Source: Streptomyces sp. MMG1533 (GTDB lineage Bacteria > Actinomycetota > Actinomycetes > Streptomycetales > Streptomycetaceae). Taken from it: a stretch of 64,000 bases of DNA. The stretch spans positions 3,441 to 67,440 of the forward strand of contig NZ_LGDG01000239.1 of the NCBI RefSeq assembly GCF_001279775.1, given 5' to 3'. Position numbers and translations under genes: made by a program. Each line of letters starts with the position of its first letter. Positions within the stretch are counted from its first letter, which is position 1. The notes under the pieces are model-generated. The model saw only the letters and a program-made list of their open reading frames with translations. It had not been told where the DNA came from and did no database searches. This document shows, in pieces, positions 1-8,358 of the stretch.

Positions 1-858
1 CCGCAGCACCAGCCCGGTGCCGTCGTCGAGGGTCAGGCGGCGCATCTGGGAGCTCCAACCGCCGGACAGGGGGCGGACGTCGCGGACCGAACGTCCCTCC
101 GGGAGCTGCTTGGCCAGCCACGACCGGGTCGCCGCCCACCCCCGGGCGAGCACGGCCGACACGAACTCCCGCCGGTCCTCGGCGTGATCCCGGAGCCACA
201 TCCCCAACCGGTGGTCGGCGTCGGGCAGTTCGAAGCGGGTGAACTGCGCGCGGGCGCAGAGCGCGTCCTGCACGGCCTGAGTCACCTCCGGCGGGATCAC
301 CGCGTCCGTACCCGGCACCGCGAGCACCGCGCGGCCCTCGTACGTCCGCAGTACGTCGAGCGCGGGTGACTTCAGCCAGCTCCCCGGGGCACGGATGATC
401 GTGCTGAAGGAACCGTCGCCCGGCCCGAACGGCACGTCCCACGCCTCGCCCGCGTACACGGCGGGCGCACACAGCGCCAGCGCCGTGACCCGGTCGCCGT
501 AGTGCGCGGCGAGGTCCGCCACCGTGTGCCCGCTCATGCTGAACCCGACCAGGATCAGCGGCCTGCCCGCCGGGACGAACGCGTCGACGACCGCCACCGC
601 CTGCTCGAAGCGTCGGCGCAGGCTCAACTCCCGCAGTGCGCCCGTGCTCTCGCCGTGTCCGGAGAAGTCGAAGGCGAGGCCGCGACAGCCGTGCGCCACG
701 AACTCCGCCAGCAGCGGGAGCAGCCGCTCCTTGCTGCCGTTGCCCGCTCCGTGCAGCAGAACGACGGTGGCCCGGTCCGGACCACCGTCGTCACCGCCGT
801 ACACACCACTGAGGCGTTCACCGGCGTGCTCGTGTGTGAAGGAGATCAGCTCACTCAT
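1..858 (-). CDS. alpha/beta hydrolase continuing into an APH-like kinase domain (3' end outside window)
   Basis: The first ~245 residues read as a serine hydrolase of the dienelactone hydrolase/esterase type: an oxyanion-hole region LLHGAGNGSK, a nucleophile elbow GFSMSGH, and a late DADHRL segment that would supply the catalytic histidine. The frame stays open past the normal end of such a protein and reads LSGGWSSQMRRLTLDDGTG at the window edge, which resembles the nucleotide-binding N-lobe start of aminoglycoside phosphotransferase-type kinases. I see no stop between the two parts, so this looks like a hydrolase-kinase fusion; the second domain is cut off and its identity is tentative. The ATG start is the only good one, because the upstream sequence is repetitive and has an in-frame stop. 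Confidence 0.75.
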   Translation of the reverse strand, partial: MSELISFTHEHAGERLSGVYGGDDGGPDRATVVLLHGAGNGSKERLLPLLAEFVAHGCRGLAFDFSGHGESTGALRELSLRRRFEQAVAVVDAFVPAGRPLILVGFSMSGHTVADLAAHYGDRVTALALCAPAVYAGEAWDVPFGPGDGSFSTIIRAPGSWLKSPALDVLRTYEGRAVLAVPGTDAVIPPEVTQAVQDALCARAQFTRFELPDADHRLGMWLRDHAEDRREFVSAVLARGWAATRSWLAKQLPEGRSVRDVRPLSGGWSSQMRRLTLDDGTGLVLR

Positions 859-1173
859 CTCCTCATTCACTCATGGGGCCGGGGATTCACCCATGGGGCC
901 GGGGATTCACCCATGGGGCCCGGGCCGCCGTCCGCCGCCTCGATCGCAGACCGTGGCGCAGCACGCCTCGGAAAAAGAAGATGCACACCGAGTGATCGCC
1001 TCCCTACGCTGGACAGGCGTCGAGGAGCTGCCCACCACCGCGTCCCGCAGAACAGGCATCACCCCGCGGACTCGGGGCTACTCTCTACGCACCGACGGAC
1101 GGCCGCCCACCCCCGGCGCCCCGTCGGGGCACCGATCACCGCTCGGACCAACCCACGCCCACGGAGGCCCGTC
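859..1173. other. intergenic region between divergent genes
   Basis: This stretch separates the divergent hydrolase and small membrane protein genes. It begins with a short tandem repeat and is otherwise GC-rich without a convincing coding frame. The ribosome binding site of the rightward gene (ggagg at 1163-1167) lies at its end. I see no terminator or RNA gene in it. Confidence 0.5.
865..922. repeat. 20-bp tandem direct repeat, about 2.5 copies
   Basis: The 20-bp unit, ATGGGGCCGGGGATTCACCC in register, occurs at 871-890 and 891-910 and begins again at 911 before diverging. It lies directly upstream of the hydrolase start codon. It contains ATG triplets, but the in-frame one on the minus strand runs into a stop after seven codons. 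Confidence 0.85.
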
Positions 1174-1455
1174 ATGGGCACCATCGTCATATCCGGGACC
1201 GTCGTCCTGGTCGTTCTGGGATTCGGAAACCACATCTGGTGGCTCGCCGCCGTCGCCGTGCTCTTCCTGTACGTGCAGTACGGACGAGGCACGTCCTCGC
1301 CCCCGTCCCCGACGGGGGGATCCTCGGCGGGGCCCACGCCCGCGAGCTACCGCGCGTATCGCGACCGCCGTGACAAGCAGGCCAAGTGGGAGCGCCGCTA
1401 CCGCCGCGAGCGCCCCTTCGAGTCCCGCCGTCAGGCGCGCGAGAAGAGCAAGTGA
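1174..1455 (+). CDS. small membrane protein, function unknown
   Basis: A 93-residue protein with one long hydrophobic segment at residues ~3-32 (VISGTVVLVVLGFG through AVLFLYV), followed by a Pro/Ser-rich linker and a very basic C-terminal tail rich in Arg, Lys and Tyr. This suggests a single or hairpin membrane anchor with a cationic cytoplasmic tail. The ATG start is supported by ggagg 7 nt upstream; the open frame extends further upstream but has no ribosome binding site there. I do not recognise the family. Confidence 0.7.
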   Translation: MGTIVISGTVVLVVLGFGNHIWWLAAVAVLFLYVQYGRGTSSPPSPTGGSSAGPTPASYRAYRDRRDKQAKWERRYRRERPFESRRQAREKSK

Positions 1456-1507
1456 GACTGCTGGTGATCCTGGTGATCCTGGTGATCCCGGTGGCCCTCG
1501 GTCGTCG

Positions 1508-2092
1508 TCACAGACCGGGGGCGCCCCACACCGGGAACCAGCGGCTCAGGTCGGGCTCGATCCGCAGATCGTCACCCAGGGCCGCCTTCACCCGCAGCTC
1601 CAGTGCGTTGTCGCGCCGCTGCCCCTCACCGGGCAGCGGCGCGAACGGGTAGAAGGTGCCCCGCTTGTAGAGGTAGACCATCGCCAGGGACCGGCCCTCC
1701 GGATCCCGGAACCCGGCCAGCGAGCACAGCAGTTGCGGCCCGAAGCCGTTGACCTCCATCGAACTGTTCACCGCGTGCAGGTCGTTGACCAGGAACGACA
1801 GTTGGTCGGGAGTACGCTCCGACACCAGCCACGAATACCCGTAGCCGTCCCGCCGCAGCTCCACCGGCGGTCCGTCGCGGTCGGTGTCCGCGTCGAGCAG
1901 GGCCTGCACCTCGCGGTGCGTCTGCTCGAAGGCCGCGCCCTCCACCGTGGCGAAGCACACCGCACCCCGCCCGGTCGGGGTGAAGGAGGCGGCCGCCTCC
2001 AGCGTCACCGCCGCCGACGGCAGCGCGAAGAGCTGGTCGAGATCGGGAGCGACCGGCTTCGTACGGCCGAGCAGGATGTCCAGCAGCCCCAT
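1508..2092 (-). CDS. pspAB: PspA-associated protein PspAB
   Basis: A 194-residue soluble protein beginning MGLLDILLGRTKPV, with LFALPSAAVTLEA and the segment LSFLVNDLHAVNSSME. This is the profile of the actinobacterial PspAB family, found beside HtpX or PspA. It follows htpX with only 2 nt between stop and start, so the two are very probably translated from one transcript. Its presumed partners PspA and PspAA are encoded about 45 kb away in this window. The molecular function is unknown; the link to envelope stress comes from gene neighbourhood. Confidence 0.85.
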   Translation of the reverse strand: MGLLDILLGRTKPVAPDLDQLFALPSAAVTLEAAASFTPTGRGAVCFATVEGAAFEQTHREVQALLDADTDRDGPPVELRRDGYGYSWLVSERTPDQLSFLVNDLHAVNSSMEVNGFGPQLLCSLAGFRDPEGRSLAMVYLYKRGTFYPFAPLPGEGQRRDNALELRVKAALGDDLRIEPDLSRWFPVWGAPGL

Positions 2093-2094
2093 CC

Positions 2095-3015
2095 TCAGCC
2101 CGCCCTCCCCGGGGTCGCCGCCTCGCCCAGCTCACCGGAGATCCGCCCCAGCTGCTCCAACCTCTGCTCCAGACTCGGGTGGGTCGAGAAGATCCGCGCC
2201 ACACCGGGCTCGGCACCCAGCGCCGGGGTGAAGTAGAAGGCGTTGAACGCCTGGGCCGTGCGCAGGTCCTTGGAGGGGATCCGGGCGATGTCGCCGGTGA
2301 CCTTGGTGAGCGCGGACGCCAGCGCCGAGGGCCGGCCGGTGAGCAGTGCCGCCGCCCGGTCGGCCGCCAGCTCCCGGTACCGGGACAGGGCCCTGATCAG
2401 CAGGAAGCTGATCGCGTACACGGCTGCCGACACCCCCATCACGGCGGCGAAGACGACGGCGGTGTTCTGGTCCCGGCGCCCGCCGCCGAACAGCTGCGAG
2501 TAGAAGGCGAACCGCACGATCAGCCCCGCGATCACGCCGAGGAACGACGCGATGGTGATCACGGCGACGTCCTTGTGCGCCACGTGCGACAGCTCGTGCG
2601 CCAGCACGCCCTCCAGCTCCGCGGGGTCCAGCCGCCGCAGCAGTCCGGTGGTCACGCAGACGACGGCGTTGTCGGCGTTGCGCCCGGTCGCGAACGCGTT
2701 CGGCATGTCCATCTCCGACACGGCGACCACGGGCTTGGGCATGTCCGCGAGGGCACACAGCCGGTCGACGACGGCGTGCAGCTCGGGATACTCCTCCCGC
2801 TGAACGACCCGCCCGCGCATCGCGAACAGTGCGATCCGGTCGGAGAACCAGTACTGCGCGCCGAGCATCGCCGCCGCGACGACCACGACCAGCACCCACG
2901 ACTTCAACAGCACGACCAGTGCCGCGACGAAGGCCACGTACAGCAGCCCGAGTAGAAACATCGTGACCGTCATCCGTACGGTCAACCGCCGGTCGCTCCG
3001 GAAGCGGCTCTGCAT
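2095..3015 (-). CDS. htpX: membrane zinc metalloprotease HtpX
   Basis: A 306-residue M48-family integral membrane protease involved in quality control of membrane proteins. The zinc motif HELSH is at residues 140-144, and the third ligand is the Glu of RELAADR near residue 215. Two hydrophobic segments precede the catalytic domain (residues ~15-55) and two lie between the zinc motif and the third ligand (~152-175 and ~187-208), the usual HtpX topology. It is the first gene of a two-gene unit with pspAB. Length and motifs are intact, so it should be active. Confidence 0.93.
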   Translation of the reverse strand: MQSRFRSDRRLTVRMTVTMFLLGLLYVAFVAALVVLLKSWVLVVVVAAAMLGAQYWFSDRIALFAMRGRVVQREEYPELHAVVDRLCALADMPKPVVAVSEMDMPNAFATGRNADNAVVCVTTGLLRRLDPAELEGVLAHELSHVAHKDVAVITIASFLGVIAGLIVRFAFYSQLFGGGRRDQNTAVVFAAVMGVSAAVYAISFLLIRALSRYRELAADRAAALLTGRPSALASALTKVTGDIARIPSKDLRTAQAFNAFYFTPALGAEPGVARIFSTHPSLEQRLEQLGRISGELGEAATPGRAG

Positions 3016-3114
3016 CTCGCATCACACCCCGCAGTCAGGCACTCGCCCCACAACCAGTGTGCACCCGGCCTCCCCCATGAAGCGGTCGCGATCAGCCCTA
3101 GGGGCAGCAAAGGC

Positions 3115-4590
3115 TCAGCCCCCGATCCCGGCCTCCAACTTCCGCCTGCTCAGCACGTACTCGCTGAACAGATGCCGCCCCCGGTCGAGCAGTGCGCCCA
3201 CCTCCGCCGACCCGCTCGGCACGTCCGCCGTCGGATGCCAGCCCTGTACGGACTGCCCGGCCCAGTGCCGCAGCCGGACGTCCGGATCGTCGAGCAGAGC
3301 GACCGCCGCCCGCAGCCGCACCAGACCGCCCCGCGCGTCCAGCAGCCGGAACGCGGCCACCCGCACATGCCGGGGCCGCCCCGCCGCCAGCCGCTCCATC
3401 AACCCATCGGCGTCCAGCGACCGCGCGAAGGGCAACAGCGCCAGCGTCGCCTCCCGCACGACCCGGGGCTCAGGATCGTCGAGCAACGCCCGCAGCGGCC
3501 GTACGTCCGTCACGTCCAGCGCCCGCAACCCGGCCACCGCCCGCGCCCGCACCCCGGGCGCGGTGGGGGCGCCCCTGCTCGAGCGGAGCCGAGAGCTCGG
3601 GGGGAGGTCCAGCAGCGCCCACAGCGAATCGGCGTCCGCCCGTTCCCCGCACTCAGCCAGCCCGGCGACCGCACCGGGCGGCAGCGCCGGGTCGCCCGGC
3701 ACGGCACACCGGCGCCGGTACCAGATCAGCGGATCGCCCCCTGACTGCCGTACGACATACCGCGCACAGGCCCGCACCAGCCCCGACCGGTCGGCGAGAA
3801 ACCTCTCCGCCAGGTCGGGCCGCCCGGCCCGCCGCAGCGCGGTCACCCCGGCCGACCGCACGCGCGGCCCGCGCGCGGTGAGCAGCGGTTCGAGCACGTC
3901 GTCGTACCCACCGTCCTCCGATACGGCGGCCAGGGCGGCCTCGGCGCACAGGTCCTGGACGACGGGGTCGGTGTCGCGGGCGGCGGCGCGGGCCAGCTCG
4001 GCGGGGGAGAGGTGCCCCTCGTCGACGGTGAGGCGGTACGCGAACCGGCGTACGGCCCGGTCGGGGTGGGTGAGGAGCGACGCGAGGCGTTCGAGGGGCG
4101 CCCGGCGCAGGACCTCGTCGAGCAGGTCGACGCCGAAGGCGCCCCGGTCGCGGCGGCCGACGAGCAGGATCAGCGGCGCGAGTGTGACGGCGGTGTCCAC
4201 GTCGTCGAGGACCGCGCGCAGCACCTCGCGGGCACGCTCGCGCACGGGAGGCACCCAGTCGGTGGTGCGGACGACGACCAGCGGCCACAGGGCGGGGTGG
4301 CCGACGGCCGGTTCGAGGGCCGTCTCGCGCACCCGGCCGTCGCGGTGGCACAGGGCCAGCGCGAGCCGGGGCTCGGCGGGTGCGCCGGTGCGCCGGAGCG
4401 CGGAGAGCCGCGCGGGTCGGCCTGCGATCTCGGCGCGGGTCGGGAGCAGATCCGGCCGGAGCCAGGATCGGGTCCCGGCGTCCAGCGCGACCCAGGCCCT
4501 CGGGTCCCCGACGTCGAGCACGTCCCGCACCGACGCTCCCTCGGCGAGCCGCCCCGCCGCAACCCCGCCGCCCCGGATGTCCTCGCGCAT
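3115..4590 (-). CDS. HEAT-repeat protein
   Basis: A 491-residue protein starting MREDIRGGG, composed of successive helical repeats with the HEAT-like pattern of paired helices (for example DPEPRVVREATLALL and DDPDVRLRHWAGQSV). No catalytic motif, signal peptide or membrane segment is evident, so it is probably a cytoplasmic protein-binding scaffold. The start is set by the upstream gene, whose stop is 2 nt away; a longer frame to 4809 would overlap that gene completely. About 20 residues (PPSSRLRSSRGAPTAPG) near residue 335 are encoded by a Streptomyces repetitive element inserted in frame. Confidence 0.8.
   Translation of the reverse strand: MREDIRGGGVAAGRLAEGASVRDVLDVGDPRAWVALDAGTRSWLRPDLLPTRAEIAGRPARLSALRRTGAPAEPRLALALCHRDGRVRETALEPAVGHPALWPLVVVRTTDWVPPVRERAREVLRAVLDDVDTAVTLAPLILLVGRRDRGAFGVDLLDEVLRRAPLERLASLLTHPDRAVRRFAYRLTVDEGHLSPAELARAAARDTDPVVQDLCAEAALAAVSEDGGYDDVLEPLLTARGPRVRSAGVTALRRAGRPDLAERFLADRSGLVRACARYVVRQSGGDPLIWYRRRCAVPGDPALPPGAVAGLAECGERADADSLWALLDLPPSSRLRSSRGAPTAPGVRARAVAGLRALDVTDVRPLRALLDDPEPRVVREATLALLPFARSLDADGLMERLAAGRPRHVRVAAFRLLDARGGLVRLRAAVALLDDPDVRLRHWAGQSVQGWHPTADVPSGSAEVGALLDRGRHLFSEYVLSRRKLEAGIGG
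3564..3609 (-). repeat. Streptomyces repetitive element inside a coding sequence
   Basis: On the minus strand this reads CTCCCCCCGAGCTCTCGG followed by CTCCGCTCGAGCAGGGGCG, a family of short GC-rich palindromic elements that I recall as scattered through Streptomyces genomes, usually between genes. Here it lies inside the HEAT-repeat gene and keeps the frame open, encoding the tell-tale PPSSRLRSSRG peptide. The family assignment is from memory. Confidence 0.65.
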
Positions 4591-4592
4591 CC

Positions 4593-4850
4593 CTAGTACG
4601 GCGTCCGGAAGTCGGCGTACCCCAGCAGCAGGATGATCGCCGCCACACTGCCGAGCACGATCGCCGTCGACACCCACGACGACCGGCGCGGCCCGGCCGG
4701 ATCGGGGTCGGCGCGGAACGGCTGCGGCTCGGGCGGGTTCTCCTTCCAGCGGGCGGCCAGCATCCGGGCCCGCGCGGAGGGCTCCTTGTGCTCGGCGTTG
4801 TCGGCCCACTTGAGGTCGAACTCCCGCTCGGCGTCGTCCTGTTCGGGCAT
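4593..4850 (-). CDS. small C-terminally anchored membrane protein
   Basis: An 85-residue protein: an acidic N-terminal half (MPEQDDAEREFDLKWADNAE), a Pro-rich stretch, then one membrane segment at residues ~60-80 (VSTAIVLGSVAAIILLLGYA) and a very short tail. This is the layout of a tail-anchored cytoplasmic protein. Two more in-frame ATGs lie upstream (4868 and 4871); I chose the one that begins the conserved-looking acidic segment. Its stop is 2 nt from the start of the HEAT-repeat gene, so the two are probably cotranscribed. Function unknown. Confidence 0.7.
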   Translation of the reverse strand: MPEQDDAEREFDLKWADNAEHKEPSARARMLAARWKENPPEPQPFRADPDPAGPRRSSWVSTAIVLGSVAAIILLLGYADFRTPY

Positions 4851-4904
4851 CCCCGTAACCCCCGTCATCACTCTCGAACAGTTGTGCCGGACACCATACG
4901 GCGA

Positions 4905-4937
4905 CGCCCCCGCCCTGAGAAAACAGGAGCGGGGGCG
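4905..4937 (-). terminator. terminator downstream of glnA
   Basis: A 9-bp GC stem (CGCCCCCGC at 4905-4913 pairs with 4929-4937) with a 15-nt loop, lying 24 nt beyond the glnA stop. There is no T-run, as is usual for Streptomyces. Confidence 0.7.
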
Positions 4938-4960
4938 CAGCCGAAGGGCCTACGGGCCGA

Positions 4961-6370
4961 TCACACGTCGAAGTAGAGCTCGAACTCGTGCGGGTGCGGA
5001 CGCAGCTGCAGCGGCGCGATCTCGTTGGCGCGCTTGAAGTCGATCCACGTCTCGATCAGGTCCGGCGTGAAGACGTCGCCCTGGAGGAGGAACTCGTGGT
5101 CGGCCTCGAGGCGGTCGAGGACGGCCGGGAGGGAGGTCGGGACCTGCGCCACGCTCGCGTGCTCCTCGGGAGCCAGCTCGTACAGGTCCTTGTCGATCGG
5201 CTCGGCCGGCTCGATCTTGTTCTTGATGCCGTCCAGGCCCGCGAGCAGCAGGGCGGAGAACGCCAGGTACGGGTTGCCGGAGGAGTCGGGCGCACGGAAC
5301 TCGACGCGCTTGGCCTTCGGGTTGGAGCCCGTGATCGGGATACGCATGGCCGCGGAGCGGTTGCGCTGCGAGTACACCAGGTTGATCGGCGCCTCGAAGC
5401 CCGGCACCAGACGGTGGTACGAGTTCACCGTCGGGTTGGTGAAGGCGAGCAGCGACGGGGCGTGCTTGAGGATGCCGCCGATGTAGAAGCGGGCGGTGTC
5501 CGACAGGCCCGCGTAACCGGCCTCGTCGTAGAACAGCGGGGAGCCGTTGGTCCACAGCGACTGGTGGACGTGCATGCCCGAGCCGTTGTCGCCGAAGATC
5601 GGCTTCGGCATGAAGGTCGCGGTCTTGCCGTTGCGCCAGGCCACGTTCTTCACGATGTACTTGAAGAGCTGCAGGTCGTCGGCCGCGGCGAGCAGCGTGT
5701 TGAACTTGTAGTTGATCTCGGCCTGGCCGGCGGTGCCCACCTCGTGGTGCTGACGCTCGACCTGGAGGCCGGAGGCGGCCAGCTCCAGGGAGATCTCCGC
5801 ACGCAGGTCGGCGAAGTGGTCGACCGGCGGGGTCGGGAAGTAGCCGCCCTTGTAGCGGACCTTGTAACCACGGTTGTCCTCGAGGGCGCCGGTGTTCCAG
5901 GCGCCCGCCTCGGAGTCGATGTGGTAGAAGGACTCGTTCGCGCTGGTCGCGAAGCGGACCGAGTCGAAGACGTAGAACTCGGCCTCGGGCCCGAAGTACG
6001 CGGTGTCCGCGATACCGGTCGACGCCAGGTACGCCTCGGCCTTCTTCGCCACGTTGCGCGGGTCACGGCTGTACTGCTCGCCGGTGATCGGGTCGTGGAT
6101 GAAGAAGTTGATGTTCAGCGTCTTGTCGCGGCGGAAGGGGTCGACCCGGGCGGTCGACAGGTCCGCGCGCAGCGCCATGTCGGACTCGTGAATGGCCTGG
6201 AAGCCGCGGATCGACGAGCCGTCGAAGGCGAGCTCGTCGTCCGGGTCGAACGCCTCGACGGGCAGCGTGAAGTGCTGCATGACGCCCGGCAGGTCGCAGA
6301 AGCGGACGTCGACGAACTTGACGCCCTCGTCCGCGATGAACTTCTTGGCCTCGTCGGCGTTCTGGAACAT
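4961..6370 (-). CDS. glnA: glutamine synthetase type I
   Basis: A 469-residue class I glutamine synthetase, which makes glutamine from glutamate, ammonia and ATP. It has the beta-Grasp start ([16 protein letters not shown]), the signature around FDGSSIRGF, the ATP-site segment [17 protein letters not shown], and the adenylylation tyrosine Y397 in [11 protein letters not shown], implying control by a GlnE-type adenylyltransferase. The ATG at 6370 is preceded by GGAGGAG; a longer open frame upstream runs across the promoter and is rejected. A GlnR operator lies about 97-134 nt upstream of the start, so transcription should respond to nitrogen status. Confidence 0.97.
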   Translation of the reverse strand: MFQNADEAKKFIADEGVKFVDVRFCDLPGVMQHFTLPVEAFDPDDELAFDGSSIRGFQAIHESDMALRADLSTARVDPFRRDKTLNINFFIHDPITGEQYSRDPRNVAKKAEAYLASTGIADTAYFGPEAEFYVFDSVRFATSANESFYHIDSEAGAWNTGALEDNRGYKVRYKGGYFPTPPVDHFADLRAEISLELAASGLQVERQHHEVGTAGQAEINYKFNTLLAAADDLQLFKYIVKNVAWRNGKTATFMPKPIFGDNGSGMHVHQSLWTNGSPLFYDEAGYAGLSDTARFYIGGILKHAPSLLAFTNPTVNSYHRLVPGFEAPINLVYSQRNRSAAMRIPITGSNPKAKRVEFRAPDSSGNPYLAFSALLLAGLDGIKNKIEPAEPIDKDLYELAPEEHASVAQVPTSLPAVLDRLEADHEFLLQGDVFTPDLIETWIDFKRANEIAPLQLRPHPHEFELYFDV

Positions 6371-6466
6371 CCAGCTCCTCCTACTCCCGACGGTCGTGCC
6401 GGGGTGGTAGTTCGTTCGTGCGGCCAGTGCGGTGGCACACGCTGTCGTCGACCCTAGGTACGGGTG

Positions 6467-6504
6467 ATTTCTCGGGCGTGACCCATTTGTTTCGCACAAG
6501 TTAA
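6467..6504 (-). promoter_or_regulatory. GlnR operator of glnA
   Basis: Read toward glnA the sequence is TTAAC-N6-GAAAC-N6-GTCAC-N6-GAAAT. This is two tandem a/b box pairs in the arrangement established for GlnR sites in Streptomyces (gTnAC-N6-GaAAC repeated with 6-nt spacers). Only the first base of the first box and the last base of the fourth deviate. It sits in the shared promoter region between glnA and the divergent RDD-family gene. Confidence 0.85.
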
Positions 6505-6567
6505 CCGGACATCGTGGCGCCCACCCCACCTGTCCGTATCGCGAAACGCGCACAGTACCGTGGACGG

Positions 6568-7035
6568 GTGGACAACAGGCATGCAATCGGATCGTGGCTT
6601 TCCGGACCGCGCGCGGCCGCGGAAGAAGCCGGTGTCGACTTCGGATACCGCGGCGAGCAGCTCGGTCTGCCGGAGGAGGGACCGGGCTCGATCGCCCGCC
6701 CCGGCCGGCGCCTCGCCGCCATCGCCGTCGACTGGGGCCTGTGCCTCTTGATCGCATACGGTCTCATCACGCACGGCTACGACCAGGCGACCAGCAACTG
6801 GGCCCTCCTCGTCTTCTTCCTGCTCGGCGCCCTCACCGTCGGCACGGTCGGCTTCACTCCCGGTAAGCGCCTCTTCGGACTGCGCGTGGTCGCCCTCGAC
6901 ACCGGCCGCGTCAGCCCCACCCGTGCTCTGCTCCGCACCGTCCTGCTCTGCCTCGCCGTCCCCGCCCTGATCTGGGACCGCGACGGCCGGGGCCTGCACG
7001 ACAGGCTGGCCCGCACGGTCGAGGTCCGCAACTAG
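6568..7035 (+). CDS. RDD family membrane protein
   Basis: A 155-residue protein with the RDD hallmark: [14 protein letters not shown] with the conserved Arg and Asp before the first membrane segment, a second segment ([15 protein letters not shown]), then the [12 protein letters not shown] motif and a third hydrophobic stretch ([16 protein letters not shown]). RDD proteins are small polytopic membrane proteins, some proposed as ion transporters; no substrate can be assigned here. The start is GTG, chosen because the preceding in-frame codons overlap the promoter region of glnA. The gene is divergent from glnA across a ~200-bp region. Confidence 0.85.
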   Translation: MDNRHAIGSWLSGPRAAAEEAGVDFGYRGEQLGLPEEGPGSIARPGRRLAAIAVDWGLCLLIAYGLITHGYDQATSNWALLVFFLLGALTVGTVGFTPGKRLFGLRVVALDTGRVSPTRALLRTVLLCLAVPALIWDRDGRGLHDRLARTVEVRN

Positions 7036-7058
7036 GTCCGCATCCAGGTCCGCACGAC

Positions 7059-7094
7059 GAAGGGGGCGCCCGGAGTGATCCGGGCGCCCCCTTC
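7059..7094. terminator. bidirectional terminator
   Basis: A perfect 15-bp inverted repeat (GAAGGGGGCGCCCGG and its complement, 7059-7073 and 7080-7094) with a 6-nt loop, between the convergent RDD and DUF4191 genes. It has A-rich and T-rich flanks and can serve both. Confidence 0.9.
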
Positions 7095-7114
7095 ATGTTT
7101 CGTGTTCGAGGGAG

Positions 7115-7816
7115 TCAGCGGGCCTTCGGCCCGCCCTTCGGGAGCTTCATGCCCTTCGGCATCGGCCCCTTCGGCAGCGGCATGTTGCTCATCAGGTCGC
7201 CCAGGGCGCGCAGCCGGTCGTTGGTGGCCGTCACCTGCGGGCCGGTCAGCACGCGCGGCAGCTTCAGCATGGTCGTGCGCAGCTTCTTCAGCTCGACCTG
7301 GCCCTCGCCCGTGCCCACCATCAGGTCGTGCACCGGCACGTCCGCGACGATGCGGTTCATCTTCTTCTTCTCGGCGGCCAGCAGGCTCTTGACCCGGTTC
7401 GGGTTGCCCTCGGCGACCAGGACGATGCCGGCCTTGCCGACGGCCCGGTGCACCACGTCCTGGCTGCGGTTCATCGCCACCGCGGGGGTGGTCGTCCAGC
7501 CCCGGCCGACATTGTCGAGTACCGCCGCGGCTGCGCCCGGCTGGCCCTCCATCTGCCCGAAGGCCGCTCGCTCGGCCCGGCGCCCGAATACGATCGCCGA
7601 CGCGAGGAAGGCGAGCAGGAGGCCCAGAATGCCGAGATAGATGGGGTGACCGATCAAGAAACCGATCGCGAGGAAGGCACCGAAGGTGACGATTCCTACA
7701 GCCGCGAGTACAAGACCGATCTTCTTGTCGGCCTTGCGGGTCATCTTGTAGGTCAGAGCGATCTGCTTGAGTCGCCCGGGATTCGCAGCGTCCGCTGCCG
7801 TGTCCTTCCTCGCCAT
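7115..7816 (-). CDS. DUF4191 domain membrane protein
   Basis: A 233-residue protein of the actinobacterial DUF4191 family. A basic N-terminus (KMTRKADKKIG) precedes two adjacent membrane segments at ~33-55 and ~58-76. The rest is a cytoplasmic domain with a conserved block (GWTTTPAVAMNRSQDVVHRAVGK, given in part) and a Lys/Pro/Gly-rich C-terminus (PKGPMPKGMKLPKGG). Function is unknown in the family. It lies between glnA and lipA, as I recall for other streptomycetes. Confidence 0.85.
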   Translation of the reverse strand: MARKDTAADAANPGRLKQIALTYKMTRKADKKIGLVLAAVGIVTFGAFLAIGFLIGHPIYLGILGLLLAFLASAIVFGRRAERAAFGQMEGQPGAAAAVLDNVGRGWTTTPAVAMNRSQDVVHRAVGKAGIVLVAEGNPNRVKSLLAAEKKKMNRIVADVPVHDLMVGTGEGQVELKKLRTTMLKLPRVLTGPQVTATNDRLRALGDLMSNMPLPKGPMPKGMKLPKGGPKAR

Positions 7817-7884
7817 GGCACGAAGTCTACGTGTCCCCGGGAGCGCCGACGACGGCAGTGTCCGCAGGAGGGCGGGAGGAGGGG

Positions 7885-8085
7885 TCAGGGACGTCCGGTG
7901 AACGTCTGCTCCAGGACGCGCTGGGCCTCGACCCGGTCCTTCGCGCGGCGGCGGTCCTCCAGGACGGAGGTCCAGGCGTTGCGGCGGGCGGTGCGCTGGC
8001 CACTGCTCATGAGCAGGGATTCGACGGCGCGGAGTGCGTCGGTGAACGTCGGGATTGCTGTGGCGCGTACGGGCGCGGCCTGCAT
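7885..8085 (-). CDS. small conserved hypothetical protein
   Basis: A 66-residue soluble protein beginning MQAAPVRATAIPTFTDALRA, with a predicted helical, basic C-terminal half (RRNAWTSVLEDRRRAKDRVE). A longer frame starts at 8148, but the ATG at 8085 follows a purine-rich stretch and gives a better-behaved N-terminus. I do not recognise a family. It lies between lipA and the DUF4191 gene with about 270 bp upstream that holds no other gene. Confidence 0.6.
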   Translation of the reverse strand: MQAAPVRATAIPTFTDALRAVESLLMSSGQRTARRNAWTSVLEDRRRAKDRVEAQRVLEQTFTGRP

Positions 8086-8358
8086 GATGGAGGTCCCCCC
8101 TCGATACCGCTGCGGGTATGGGTGTACGTGGTGTGAGTCCAGCGTCACTGATTGGTGTTACCAGGGCGTGACCGACCGGTCAAACGCCAATGAAGCCTTG
8201 ATGCGGGGCTCTCAAACGCGGACGCGGCCCTGACGTATGCCCTCATCAGCGAGGACGGTCAGAACCGCGTCGTATCGGTCACTACTGGCGAGTAGCCTCT
8301 TGTGCGCGAATTCACACGCTTGCGTCACTCCGTGCCGGGCAAGGAGGGTGACGGAGTG

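Noticed and set aside
4591..4809. Longer N-terminus for the HEAT-repeat protein
   Set aside because: It would overlap the whole small membrane protein gene and reads as Arg/Ala-rich filler.
6371..6757. Extended N-terminus for glnA
   Set aside because: It runs over the GlnR operator and the RDD gene; the ATG at 6370 has a strong ribosome binding site and the standard GlnA N-terminus.
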